From contig OY755047.1 of NCBI GenBank assembly GCA_963576565.1, positions 23,505,171 through 23,569,170 of the forward strand: a DNA stretch of 64,000 nucleotides, in the 5' to 3' direction. Both the position numbers and the translations under genes were made by a program. Under the pieces are notes generated by a model that saw only the letters and a list, made by a program, of their open reading frames with translations, was not told the origin of the DNA and ran no database searches. Below, one piece after another: positions 45,033 to 57,319 of the stretch (position 1 is its first letter; each line of letters begins with the position of its first letter). Source of the stretch: Aspidapion aeneum (taxonomy: Eukaryota > Arthropoda > Insecta > Coleoptera > Brentidae).

Positions 45033-45195
45033 TAGAAACTAGAAACACAGATACACAAAATGTTCAACACATAATTTTTTATGCAGTGAAGCAGGGTAAA
45101 TTTTAAAGGCCTAAATCATTCACATTTTTAATTAGGATACTTTAACACCAGTATTTACTAAAGGGTCTACAGTGGTAAGTGCTACAATCCTAGGT
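43881..45195. other. Unassigned, with CA microsatellite
   Basis: No gene. A run of about 14 CA units lies at 45001-45030. Confidence 0.5.
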
Positions 45196-47054
45196 TTAAA
45201 AGTCTACATTTTGGTTGAAGGTTTAACTTATTTGTCCCGTGAATGCAGTAGTTTTTAATATTTATATAAATTGTTAATAAATACCTTCCGATATGGGTCA
45301 TCTTTTTTCGTTGTAACAAAGATATTATTTCCACACAAAGGTTATAAATAAATAAAAATAATAAACTATTTTGTTTTAAAAATGGTAGCCATATTTAACC
45401 CTCCAAACGTCACTAGGAGATGTCGAATAAAAACGGTGTAAATCAGTGTCAGCTCTCCGCTATATTTTACATGTTAATTTTTTAGACAAGTTAGCGACGA
45501 TTAAACCGATGGTCAATTGTTTTGGTGAATGTGTAATTGAAAAGGGATTCTAATATATCTTGTGGTTTTTACAGTATTTAAATATTGATACGTAGTTAAT
45601 ACGGTAATGCATCTACAGATATAGTTTTAAGTGATTTATGTATTATTTAGCATTGAATATTTTTGTATATAAGTTTTTTTGTCAATCATGGAATATTTCT
45701 ATTGTTTTTCGAACTTTAAACCACCCCTCAGGGGTGGTACTACAATTTGAGACTATTTTTAATGGGAATTCTACGACTGCACGGACAAAATTTTCAAAAA
45801 ATGACATTTCGTAACAAATATTTTATGTGGTTTTTCTGTATTTCTAAAGTTAATTTGAATTTATATGAGATGAAACTCACTGAGAAATTGCACATTAGGG
45901 TAAACCAAATCTTTGCAGTTATTTGACCTGTGAGTATTAAAAAAATACACTTAAACCGGTCGGTATCAACTCTATAGACCTGATACTTAAACCCGGTCTA
46001 CAATGCTTAGCCTTAAGGTCTTAGTAAATACTAGTGTTAAGGTTTAATAGAAAATAGCCATATTTAAACATCAATAATATTTTTAATAAAAATTGAAGTT
46101 TAGAATTGAATGGGAAGTATAAAAATTATATATATTTTATTTTTTATTTTAAAATTGAAATGTCATTCTTATTTTAAGCTTTACAAGAAAATTGCCTAAA
46201 AGCTTTTTTATTTAAAATTTAAATATCAATCAGAAAAGATTTAATACACCGGAGAATTAATAAAAAAATATATTATTTTTCTGAATAAGTTAAACACAAT
46301 TGCTTTTTTAAAATTTAACTGTCTTAAACATATTTCTTTATGTTTAATTATATCAAGGCAATAATAAAAGTCAGTTCAGTATTATTAAAGTAAGATTGCC
46401 ATATCTTATAATAATAATCTAATAATACAATTATTAATCTATCTGATCTGAATGCTTAAGTTATTTAAAGTAAAATAAAAAATACGGCAACTTCTTTTTA
46501 TTACTACATTTCATGAAAAGATATCATACAAAATTATTGCCAGATACTCTCTTTTTAAGCAAAGTAAGAAATAACGGTTCATAAAGAAGTTCCTAACCCT
46601 GGAGGGCTTTCGTGCTCATTTGAGAGGTAATTCTCACGACATGGGTAAACCCAAGTCAGTAGTCACATATATCCATGATAAAATATAATGCTATTTGACA
46701 GTTTCAGTTTTCCTAAAATATTGAGATTTGTTCAAAAGATGATTATTACCAAGACACATGATGGCCGAGATATAAACTAATTAACAATTAAATTGATGAT
46801 GTCCCTCATTTTTTTACCCAAGTTCTAATGCATTTAGAACTTGCTGAAATTATTTGCTTGTGAAAGGCTTCAATTGCTGAGTTAACGAACTACAAACCAA
46901 TATTTTTGCGCAATTTTTTATGATGGGGGATTTTTTGAACAATGATAGTATGAAAAACTAACAGGAATATATAGGGAAACTAACTACAAAATTTCACTAT
47001 CCAAATACATAAATGTAAAAAAAAGAAATATCAGAGAATTCTTTTAACTTTCAC

Positions 47055-47168
47055 AATAAGTTCGTTAATCATATTCCAATTCCAGTAATAACAAATGTCT
47101 ATCCCATATCATACTTCAATCAGGCTAAATTCCTCGGAGTGACGTTTGATAAAAAATTACGCTGGAAG
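47055..47168 (+). mobile_element. Jockey-like LINE scrap
   Basis: Plus strand: VNHIPIPVITNVYPISYFNQAKFLGVTFDKKLRWKAH, the RT region after the active site in Jockey/CR1-type LINEs (FLGVIFD-K-LTWK-H). It stops at about 47168, close to a minus-strand LINE piece. Confidence 0.7.
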
Positions 47169-47189
47169 GCCCACGCCCACGGATTGACT

Positions 47190-47700
47190 GTTGCCATTCC
47201 GCTTTAGGATGCCTCTTTTTCTGCGCCCTATTGGTTGCCGTTCTGGGACCTGCTTTAGTAATCTTTCGTCGTTTATCCATTGTACATGGACGTACCATAT
47301 CAGTTCTATTTTAGTGATGTTATCCGTTATACTTTCCTCAATTCCTATTCTTTATTTTATAATCTCATTTCTTATCTTGATCTGTTTTAGATATTCTCAT
47401 TGATATTCTTATTGCATTCATTTCGACACTTCCATTTTTGTTTTGTATTTATCTGTTATGCGACAAAACAGCGTACTTTTCACCATTGTTTCATATATGT
47501 TAAATTTTATATTCTTTTTTATATCTCTGCTCCATAAAATAAGGCATCCAATAACCTTTTTTCTTTTACTATTCTTTCTTTACAGTCTGTTCCTGTCTAA
47601 TCAAATGTGACACCCTAGTTTACATACCCAGTGCTTGGAGATATTGTTTGTCCATTGTCTAGTTCTAACTCACTTGATTCGTTTCTAATACATAAAAAAA
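47190..47700 (-). mobile_element. LINE C-terminal fragment, minus strand
   Basis: Minus strand from 47700: similarity to the 940-1050 segment, then IYETMVKSTLLY-like, and IELIWYVHVQWINDERLLKQVPERQPIGRRKRGILKR (about 47330-47200). Same family as 940-1845 and 31935-32990. Confidence 0.75.
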
Positions 47701-48025
47701 TCGTTTTAATCATCGCGAACTTGTCTAAATAATTAACATGTAAAATATAGCGGACAGCTGACACTGACTTACATCGATGTTATTGGACATCTCCCAGTGC
47801 TGTGGGAGTTTAAATATGGCTGCCATTTTTAAACCAAAATATTATATTTTTTGATTTATTTTTATTTTTTTGCGGACATAATGACATTGTAACAAGGAAA
47901 AAATATGCCCTATAATGTAAGGTATTTATAAACATCTATATAAATATTAAAAACTATTACAATCAAGGAAAAATAAATGAGTTAAACCTTTAACCAAAGT
48001 CTAGACCCAGTATAAGTACGGCAGA

Positions 48026-50660
48026 AATAAAGCACTTCTTTTGTTGCAGCACGAAAGTGCACTTTTTAAAGACTTTGATCGGTTTAATATCTACGCTGTC
48101 TGGATCTGATTATACTGAATGCCTCTTTATGGATGACTTTCAGATTTATCTTAAGCTAGATTCCAAATCTACAATACAGTTTCTAGATAATAATTAGCTA
48201 ATACTCAAACGAGTAAAACGATTGTTACACTAACACATCAAAGTTGTGGTTTTTAAACCGATCAAAATAGGGAGTGCTATTATAGTGTTAGTTTTAGTTC
48301 CTAAGGCTAATTAGTACCACTGTCACTAGGTTGTATTTAAAATAACACTGGGTGATATAATAAAACAAAACTTCGCTTCCCTGTATTTATTATATAAAAC
48401 TGCAAGTTAGGTTGCTGGTTTTTCCCTTGATATTTAACTGGCTAAACGATCCGCAATTTTAATTTTCTTGTAAACCCTTAAGTGGGTAATATGGCTTTAA
48501 TGTGCAGCCCAAATAAAGCGCTTCTTGTGTTGCAGCACTAAAGTGCACCTTTTAAAGGCTTTGTGCGGATTAATATTTACGCTGCCTGAATTTGATTATA
48601 CTAAATGTCTCTTAATAAATGACTTCCAGATATGTCTTAAGCTAGAATCTAAAGGTACAATACAATTTCTAGATAACAATAGCTAATACGTAAACGAGTA
48701 AAGCCATTATTACATTAACACATCAAAGTTGTAGTTCTTAGATCGATCAAAATAGGGAGTGATATTATAGTGTTATTTTGTTTCTTTTTAATCCTAATCA
48801 ATGCGAGTTCGCACAAAGCACAAAACACCATTGAAATTTTATCAAACGTCGAATTGTCGGACCATCCTCCATAAAGTCCCGACCTTAGTCCCTGCGATTT
48901 CTATACTTTCCCAAAATGAAGAATGGACTGCATGGTCAACAATTTCAGTCGCCAGGAGAAGCAGTCGACGCCTTCAAGAATGCAATTTTGACAATACCAA
49001 CAAACGAGTGGAATTACAGCTTTGAAAACTGATGTCTTATCACATTTTGAAGGACACACATCCGTTCTCGAAGTGTATCCAAAAAGTTCGTCGCGATATT
49101 TGTCCTAAAGCAGGTCCTGTAACAAAAGTTCTTCTGGAAGATCAAAACTGTTACTGCCTATTGGTACATCACCTTTGTTTGCAGAAAGTCATCGCTGAGT
49201 TTCAAAAAACGATTCCCGAACAACGAATCATCCTTCAGACAATGCAAGTTCGCACAAAGCACAAAACGCCATTTAATTTTTAACCCAACAAAACGTCGAA
49301 TTGTTAGACCATCCTCCATACAGTCCCGACCTAAGTCCCAGCGATTTCTATACTTATCCGAAAAGATAGTAAGTAAGAATAAACTGCGTGGTCAAAGATT
49401 TCAGTCACCAGGGGAAGCAGTCGACACCTTTAAGAATGCAATTTTGACAGTACCAACAAACGAGTGGAATTATAGCTTTAAAAACTGGTTTGAGAGCGCA
49501 AAAGTGCGTTAATTTTCGTGGAGAATACTTCGAGAAACAATAAATTCATAAAAAGTTATCTACTGTTTTATTTCAGCTGTATATGCAAAACTTTAAAGAT
49601 CACCCTCGTATTATTGTGACTTGACTATATTCAAAATAATAGTATAATTTCTAGATATTAATTAGCTAATACAAAAACTCAAAGTAGTTACACTATCCCA
49701 TCAATGTTGTGGTTTGAAATCGACCAAAGTAGGGAGACCAATTATAGTGTTATTTTTTCGTTCCTAATCCTAATTAGTATAACTGCAATGATCTCTATAT
49801 ATATATAACTGAATAGGCCTTTACATATATGCAAAGTGAGGCAAAAATATTGATATATTTTATAGAGAGAGCACGCTGCGCAGGAGGTGCTACCTTTATT
49901 CGTGCCTTTGGTTTTAAATGTTCGCGGACGTTTGATGATTTTTAATCTATAACTGTATTTTTACTGCTATCAGGTACCTAATGAAGTTTTTTAAATATTC
50001 AAAGCTAATTGCCTCAAAAAGGAAACCGGCTTTTCACTCCTATGAAACTGTACAAGCAACGCATCGTGTTCCCATTTTTTATTTTTGTTCAACAAAAACA
50101 ATTTCAAAAATATACCGACAACATTGAAAAACTCTTTAATAACATATCAAAAATGACAATCTCTTTGAAGTATTAAGAATACCACCGGTGATTAGAACTA
50201 GAGAGAGAAAGGCTGCAATGCTTAGAATTCATTGTATGTTCTCACTCTAAAAAAACAGTGGCTGTTCCAGTTACTTCGTATATAATTTATTGTATAACTG
50301 TAACTGGATTGTATTTAAAATAATAGGTACTTGGTAATACAATTAACCAAAACTTCCTGGTCCTTAACATTTAAAACTGCAAGCTCTAACAAAAAATGCA
50401 GGTATTTTTCCACTGTTTTTTAAGTAGCTAAACGATCCTCAAGTTTAATTTTCATTTACCCGCTAAGTGACTAATATAGCAAACTAAATTACCTAACTCA
50501 AAAGAAAAGCTAAGAAATTCTGACTATATAGCTTTAAAGTGCCACCGAAATAAAAAGCATCTTGTGTTGCAACTCAAGTGCGCCTTTCGAAAATCTTCTT
50601 TGCATTAATATTTACGCTGCCTGAATCTGATTATACTGAGTGTCTCTTTTTATGAATGAA
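48026..50660 (+). repeat. About 480-bp repeats, partly tandem
   Basis: A segment beginning aaataaagcacttcttttgt occurs at 48029 and again at 48508. Later parts recur at 49630-49790 and 50280-50660 in the same orientation. The step between the first two is about 480 bp. The third copy is interrupted by mariner sequence (48799-49620). Non-coding; cores are gatcaaaatagggagtg and tacgctgcctgaatctgat. Confidence 0.75.
48799..49620 (+). mobile_element. Rearranged mariner transposase relic
   Basis: Two C-terminal segments flank one middle segment. 48799-49032 encodes NASSHKAQNTIE-like, then PDLSPCDFYTFPKMKNGLHGQQF and GEAVDAFKNAILTIPTNEWNYSF. 49055-49240 encodes the middle (KVRRDICPKAGPV, then KVIAEFQKTIPEQRIIL). 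49243-49500 repeats the C-terminal part. The HHDNASSH and PDLSPCDF motifs are those of mariner DD34D transposases. An aagatcaccctcgta end near 49595 resembles a mariner terminus. No intact frame. Confidence 0.85.
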
Positions 50661-50990
50661 TTCCAAATTTCTATTAGAAAGTAGGCTCAAATAACATGTT
50701 TTAAATAAATATATTTTTCCACAGGTTGCTTACTCTAAATCGAAAATTAAATAAACTCCGTATTAAAATCAACATAAGTAAATTTGCATTAATATAATAA
50801 TATTTACCATTTTTTGCTTTATAATATACATTTTAATAACTTTGCCATGCAGTTTCTTTCTTAAAATATAATTTTGTACTGTTAGTAAACAAATATGGTA
50901 AATGTTGCTAAACTATAATAATTTTATTAATTGTCATAGAAAATTTTAGATATTTCAGAGTAAAACAGGAAGACTGATACTCCAATTTTA
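50661..50990. other. Unassigned AT-rich stretch
   Basis: Nothing recognised. Confidence 0.4.
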
Positions 50991-50999
50991 GAAAAATAA

Positions 51000-51650
51000 A
51001 AGCAGGTGTACCGCAGGGTAGCGTCCTAGGCCATTATTTATACTTATTTTTCACTTATGATATCTTAAAACTAGATAATTATCATTTGACATTGGTTTAT
51101 TGACACTAAAAAAATGTATTTCAGGGTGAATAGAAATACTGCACAATGCAGTAGTATAAATCAAGTTCACGATTTGACGAAAAAATGGCGAAAAAATCGA
51201 GCAAAACCAAATTTATTCATGTCTATTTTACAAAAAGAAATGTGAAAACACATTAAGCAAAATATCGTAGAATGTCACTTAATGCCCAATCGCGCTGGAA
51301 AACACATATTGAAAAAAAAAAACAAAAATTGCTTAATATAAAGTATAGAAAAACTTACTGGCTAATATTAAGGAAGTCTATCAGTCATAACAAGTTATTG
51401 CTGAATAGACAAATACTGAGGCCAATAAGAATATATAGTAACAACTTTTAAAAAATTTCAAATTAAAGTACTAAGAAAAAAATAGTAATACCTAAAAATT
51501 GAAAATGTACCAGAGGCTATAAAAAAGCATGCCAAAAGCCATGAAGACATGCGAATGGAAGCGATTGAACTCCTAGAAAGTACTTTACTAGTTATTTGAC
51601 TCCAAGACTAAAAAGAGTAAAGCTGTTTGAGCTAAAACTATAATAACAGT
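51000..51650 (+). mobile_element. Jockey-like LINE 3' fragment
   Basis: Plus strand: AGVPQGSVLGHYLYLFFTYDI (about 51003-51065) is the RT block before the active site. The FADD part is deleted. Later blocks are LNAQSRWKTHIEKK (51270-51310), QILRPIRIYSNNF and FQIKVLRK (51405-51480), and ENVPEAIKKHAKSHEDMRMEAIELL (51500-51580). The order matches Jockey-type ORF2. Many stops. Confidence 0.8.
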
Positions 51651-51934
51651 ACAGTAAACCTTTAGTTTGAGTTTAACTTATCTAGTAATTTAAGTTAAAA
51701 CAAACCTAACCTAGTCTTATTAACTATATTGTAATATAAAAAACACAGTGTACAAAAGTCACTCTAAAACTCTTTAGATATTTCTAATCCATACAAGGTT
51801 AAACTCGCTGCTATAATCTTTCAAGTAAAAGGTGTTCACACGCTGTAGTAGCGCTTTATTCATTTAGTAGGTGTTTTACCACGAGCGCAAATCCCTCAGT
51901 ATTTGCAAAGTTTTACCGTAAAAATAGAACCGGG
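51651..51934. other. Unassigned
   Basis: No recognised feature. Confidence 0.35.
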
Positions 51935-52990
51935 TAGTCCCGATTTTCGAGCCATGATTTTGTATGGCTACAAAAAAGGACTAAAATAAACCCAATGACA
52001 CAAAAGTATGGTGAGTTGCTATGGGGACTCTGCATCTTCTAGGGCTACAGTGGTCAATTGGTTTGCAGAGTTTAAAAGGAGCCGAGTGTGAAGAGCTTCG
52101 CACAGGTCAACCGCCCACGCTGACATTCCGGAAATAGTGGAAGCTGTCCGAAAGAGGGTAACAGAAGATCCACGAGTGACCTATATCGAGATTGAAGCAT
52201 CTCTTGGCATTGGATTGGCAAAGATAAAACGTTTTCAACATGGTAACTGGTGACCAGACATGGTTATATTATTATGATTCTGAAACTAAACAGCAATCAT
52301 CAGTGTGATGCTTTGAAGGTGAGCAGCTTTCAAGGAAAATTCGTCGATCCCGGAGTGTTGGCAAGAAAATGGTCGCAACCAAATGTGTTCCTGTAGTGTT
52401 CCAAGAAATATGCAAAAAACGTCGCAAAGAGTGGTCTACGAGGTATTGAATAGCACCATGACAATGCACCCGAGGGTACTGGCGCCCCATGGGTGCCCTA
52501 AGCTTTATTTTAAGTAGCAGGGCCGGCAACCGCAAATTGAGAGGGCGGCACAGCTGTCGCTACGAAACTATAGACATGATGACCTTTTTTTTTTCGCAAG
52601 TTTGATGGGCGCCCTTGTTATCTGTCGACCCACCCGCCCTTCAGGCACGCTACGCCGCTGAATGCACCTGTCCACAGCGCCGCTAGAATACTATATTCTT
52701 TTGCTGAACAGGGGCTCAAACTGTTGCCTCACCCACCTTATTATCCCGACCTAGCTCCGTGTGACTTCTTCTTATTCTCTAAGATCAAGAAAAAGTTACG
52801 AGGTCGCCATTTTTCTACGGATGAAGAGACAGTAGCTGCATTTGAGGAAAAACTTTCACAAGACCGTTAGTCACAAGAATTTGAAAGGTGGTTTTAACGA
52901 ATGCGCAAATGCATTGAGGTTGGTGAAGAATGTGTTGAAAAAATAGAATAATTTTGTTTAAAAAACTTTGTAGTTTTTCTGTATCGAAAA
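51935..52990 (+). mobile_element. Mariner transposon relic
   Basis: Plus strand: SASSRATVVNWFAEFKR (52025-52080), the helix-turn-helix region, then TAHADIPEIVEAVRKRVTEDPRVTYIEIEASLGIGLAKI (52107-52230). After a gap and a 190-bp hAT-like insertion come LKLLPHPPYYPDLAPCDFFLFSKIKKKLRGRHFSTDEETVAAFEEKLSQD (52705-52865) and a FERWF end. The PDLAPCDFF motif near the third catalytic residue is typical of mariner. The right end near 52996 reads gagtgtccctcgta. Several stops; not functional. Confidence 0.88.
52471..52660. mobile_element. hAT-type MITE inside the mariner
   Basis: 190 bp flanked by a perfect 8-bp duplication aatgcacc (52463-52470 and 52661-52668). The right end tacgccgctg is hAT-like; the left end, cgagggtactggcgcc, matches it poorly. 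It splits the transposase just after the HHDNA-type region. Confidence 0.75.
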
Positions 52991-54359
52991 ACTTTCAGAG
53001 TGTCCCTCGTATTTGTGATAAGAAGAATGGTTTATTACGAGTTTATTCAACGTCATTGTAAGCGCATATTTTGAAAAGCAGAAGACAGCTATTACTTTTT
53101 TGTGGTATCGTTATTATATTTACCTATTAATAAAGCCTGACGTAGGTTTTCACTTTAATATTCCCGAGAAGAAATGAAAGCTATAGCTCCATCTCGGACG
53201 GCCTCGAGCTAGTTAGGAGCAATTCAAGTCGGGGGTTGATTACAATCCCGGAGCGCCAGACAGGAACAAAGGGCACAATTTGAACGCGATACTGCTACCG
53301 AAAGATTTTTGCATTAGACAAAGTATTGAATTCAACTAAAATTTGAAGTGTGCTAATACTGCTAATACACAGCTAACATTCTAAAATCCTAGCTAAAAGA
53401 AGGACGCGAAGGTGTTACAACGGTGTATAAAGTTAAATATCTAAATAAAGTGACTTCTGTAATTACAGGTCACTGCCTATTAGTACTATAATACCCAAGA
53501 GCATAAGATATTTATTGTGTTAATGCCTTGCTATGACGAGATGTAACCACGGATCACGGGTCACCTGTGATGTAATGCTCTGGGTCTTCCATGCTTCCAA
53601 GATATAGAAGAACTAAGAGATAGAGCTCGTCATGCTCGCCAGATTTATAAACAGCTGTGGCTTGTTCTCCTCCATCAATATAACTGGGTTAAAAATTGAG
53701 TGGCCTGTGGTATCCCGTGAAATAGTGTGGAAGAACTCAGGAAAGCATAGCAAGGTCCTCTATGTATGGGCTATTAGGTGTATGAGTGAAGGGTAAAAAT
53801 TGTTGACTGCCTATAAATGTGAGGCTTAACCAAAAAAATGAAAGATAAATAAGAAAGTTGCATGCTCACAATTTAATAAAGGAGACAAAATTATTTCTTA
53901 TTTAAAAAAAAAATTGGAATACCTAGAGTATTATGATGATGAGAAGTCTCAAATGAAACCAATGTAAATAGGATGCAGATAAGATTAAAATAATATATGT
54001 CAGAGTAAAGTAATGTCAGAAAGCCTGGGCTTAAGTAAGAATATAAATGACCGAAATGAGAGCTTAGAGAAATCATGTGTGCATTTTGAATGGGCGCTAC
54101 CATGAGGCATTACCACAGCATGTCGTCAACAAATACTAGGATCATCAACTTTGGAGCATAGTAAATTGCAGTTGCTCAGGTGGCTCGATACACTAAAATA
54201 TTATATTAATTTATAGGATAATGCAAGCTGGAATCACTAAATCTGGACTAGAGTAAACTCCTATTGCACTTTGTCAAGGAGGCAGTGCGAACATTGTGGA
54301 AAGCTTAAGGCTTCAGGCATGGGAGCGTTACTACCCCAAAGCTTTACTCATATTTTAAA
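52991..54359. other. Unassigned stretch
   Basis: A GC-richer patch at 53180-53330 with ggttgattacaatccc resembles a B box, but no tRNA or SINE could be supported. No other signal. Confidence 0.4.
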
Positions 54360-55092
54360 TAACGATGATGGTGATTCATGTGTGAGTAGGCCTTGCAGCT
54401 CTTCCAATGTATGCCTAATCCTCCAAAAACGCCGGCTATTAGTTTGCGCGAGATACTCTTCAGAAAGAGTAGTTGTTGTAAACATGCAATAGCCGGACAT
54501 TTGCACAGTACATGTCTGACTGTTTCGTCATCTTGTCCCTTCTGTTAGTCCTATTCTGTGCATGTGTACTCTTAGTCGACAGTGTCCCGTAAAAAGACAA
54601 GTTACTATACATACCTCTTTTCTGGTAGGTCCAATGATGGTCCTCACTCTTTTTCTATAAGGTCCTTTAATGAACTCTTTAGAGTGAGCCAGTTCTGGTA
54701 TATTTATCCAGTATTGTTGGAAGCTATTCTCCATCCATTTTAATATGGTTTATTTAGCAGCATTGTATGATATCCCCAGGGCTGGTTCCGGGCCAAAAAA
54801 TTCGCCAGATTCGGCTTCCCTCGCTGCTTAGTCTGCGGCTCATGCTCGGAATGCCCTGGTATCCATACTAATGACACATTGTTAGCGCTACCAAACGCAT
54901 TTAGCGAATACCTGCAGCTCCTCGCGGTTCTCGATAAGACCGTATAGGAATCAAGCACTCTTAAGGCTGCTTGATTGTCGGAGAAGATTTTTATTGTCCT
55001 GTTTATTCATTCGTGGTCCGCAATCCACAGTTTAATGGCTCCGAGTTCGGCCTGGAATATAAGCCAATTGCCCGAGACTATGTTTAATCTCG
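54360..55092 (-). mobile_element. LINE fragment: RNase H and zinc finger, minus strand
   Basis: Minus-strand homologue of 14931-15850. From about 55092: an FQAELGAIKLW-like block, DSYTVLSRTARS, NNVSLVWIPGHSEHEPQ (about 54900-54840), ENSFQQYWINIPELAHS (54735-54680), TCLFTGHCRLRVHMHRIGLTEGT, then QDDETVRHVLC-like at about 54540-54490. Broken into several frames. The two copies share the same domain span. Confidence 0.82.
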
Positions 55093-55098
55093 AAAGTA

Positions 55099-55345
55099 CA
55101 ATACTTGCCTTTATTGTTCCAGTAAGAGCTACCCTTAGCTACTTTAAGTAAGTAGGCTTTCTACCATAAAGGGTTTTACATTTTTAACAACAAACGACTC
55201 AATTGTGCGGGAACCAGGAAAGGCTTTTGCGGCGTTGCATATTCTAGTTCTGTGTTGCTTTAAAAAAAATAGTTTTAGAGTCAGCTTCAGCTTATTTTAA
55301 AACTACAAAAAAAGAAATGCAAATGCTTTTGAAGCTTAAAGCATT
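55099..55345 (+). repeat. Direct repeat, copy 1
   Basis: Recurs at 55739-55975 in the same orientation. Shared cores include aaagggttttacat, acaaacgactcaattgtgcg and gagtcagcttcagcttattt. Non-coding. Confidence 0.8.
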
Positions 55346-55738
55346 TTACAAACAAAACTTTATCTGGGTACAACGCCTCTAGAAAAAAAAATCATTAATT
55401 TGTCAGTGGTTTATAAGCCCTATCAAAATTTAAAAAACTTATCTTTCTGATAATAAACGTTACATTGTATTAAGGAGCTTAAAACGATTGTTGAAGAGCA
55501 ATAGAAACGTCGTAATAGTCTTGTTTATCTATCTATTTTTTCTTATCAACCACTGGCAAACTGATTTTTCTTTTTTTAGGAAAAATGCAGTGGTTTCTTA
55601 ACAAAAAAAAAATCCTTAGTAGTAGCGTAATACCCAGAGAAAGTTTAGTTTATAGAAAGAATCCGTCACAAACATATATTTTATTTGAAGCGTTGTTTTG
55701 CATTTATTTTTGACTATATTTACTCATATTTTAAATTA
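55346..55738. other. Unassigned AT-rich spacer
   Basis: Lies between the two direct repeats; no feature recognised. Confidence 0.35.
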
Positions 55739-55975
55739 AAATACTTGTCTAAATTGTTTTAGTACTAGCCCTTAGCTACTCTAAGTAACTAGACTTTGTA
55801 CTGTAAAGGGTTTTACATTATTAAGAACAAACGACTCAATTGTGCGGAAACCATAAAAGCCTTTTGGGACCTTGTGTTTTCTAGTTCTTTGTTGCTTTTA
55901 AAATAATTTCGTTTTAGAGTCAGCTTCAGCTTATTTTAAAATTACACAGAAACAAATACAAAAGGTTTTTTGGAG
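55739..55975 (+). repeat. Direct repeat, copy 2
   Basis: Partner of 55099-55345. Confidence 0.8.
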
Positions 55976-57310
55976 CATTTGGTGTGTTGTATGCATTTAT
56001 CTACGATCAACTTATAAGATTACGCTTTTTAGACTTTGTAGCATTTTTTTTTGAATAATAAAAGTTTGTACTGTCTATGCATCAATTGTGAAGAACCCCA
56101 CTTGACGTTTTGGTCGGAGAATATTTTGTTCTTTGGTTGGATTGGGATTTGGATTTGGCTTTTATTACTTCCGCTGATCAGGACACGTTGAGTGGCCCTT
56201 AATATCTCTCCTTTGGGAGGTTTTGAGAAAATCCTCCAGTAAAATGACGTACTGTAAACCCCCAACTATTGATTTGATGTGCAGGGTCCATGAACGTGTG
56301 GAGAATTTCCCTTACTGAGGTAAGTCATTTTTTTTCGTGATATGGACAAAATGTTCAGCTGTGTTTTCTGTTAAAAACAGGGTCCATGCGAAGAACGCAC
56401 AATTCTGTTTCATCCTGTTTTTGGTTAATAAAAAATCCATCCTGAAACAGCAATTTTATTCCTGACGAGAACACCAGATCTTTCCTTTTATTTTTGAAAC
56501 TTGGTGCGTGTAAATATTCACACAAAACAGTGTTTCATAAAAAAAATCATTTTAATCAACTTAATATTTAATTCCAAGAAAAGGTAGAAAATTATTTAAA
56601 ATTAAACTAAAAATATCCGGAGGTAGTTATTCATAATTATAAGAACGGTTAGTCGTTTTGCAAACTGATCGCTCGTAAGTTGTTTGTCCACCATTCAAAA
56701 GAAGATAAGAATTAGCAAGTAAAATAATAAATTAGAAAACTTTTTAATAAATTAGATTTCTTTATCATTAAAAAAAAAATGAAGAAAAAGTAGCTGAATC
56801 TTTTAGTTCTAAAGATGGTTGCTGTGCTAAAAGTGATCATAGATCACAAATTCAGAATTGAGATGCGCAGACAGAAAAAATTAAAACATTTTTTTTCAGT
56901 TTTCATAGTGTCTGCACCACTTAACACTCACCACTCACAGCACATGAAAAAATAAGAACTTGTTCTTTTATGGCTTGTGAAAAAACGAGTAGAGATAGAA
57001 GAGCACCTTACATAAATAGCACACGAAGACAGTAACTCTGTTTTTTCTAGTAGTAGTATAACAATAAATAATGATTAATATCTTTTTGTTTAAAAATTTC
57101 AATAAATAAGGAGTTGGTGAAGGAAGATCATAATCTTTTTTTAAAGTTATTTATTTTACTACCATAAAGGAGATTGATTCATTTGTTAGGAGTTCCTGAC
57201 TTTACAGCAGAGTATTTACCTAATTTAAAAGGTTCGAGATCCTCGCCAAAACCTATATTAAGCTTTTTTGACAGTCGCCTTCACGGAGGGGTTTTTACAA
57301 AAGGTTTCTT
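55976..57310. other. Unassigned AT-rich stretch
   Basis: Two cagggtccatg motifs (56282 and about 56380) are the only repeats noticed. No gene. Confidence 0.4.
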
Positions 57311-57319
57311 TCTAAAGAA

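Larger units (their letters stand above)
45196..48008. repeat. Region bounded by about 320-bp inverted repeats
   Basis: 45196-45520 and 47695-48008 are inverted copies with perhaps four in five bases the same (cores tatattttacatgttaatt, tttttaatatttatat). The middle contains a Jockey-like LINE scrap and a minus-strand LINE scrap, and otherwise AT-rich DNA. It may be one large inverted-repeat transposon that took in LINE pieces, or two copies of one dispersed repeat in opposite orientation. No TSD was found. Confidence 0.6.

Noticed and set aside
44796..45070. Paired frames with a Thr-His or Cys-Val repeat tail
   Set aside because: The tails are translation of the CA microsatellite at 45001-45030; no protein support upstream.
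53200..53280. Possible tRNA or SINE around ggttgattacaatccc
   Set aside because: The T-arm-like stem is imperfect and no anticodon or D arm could be placed.
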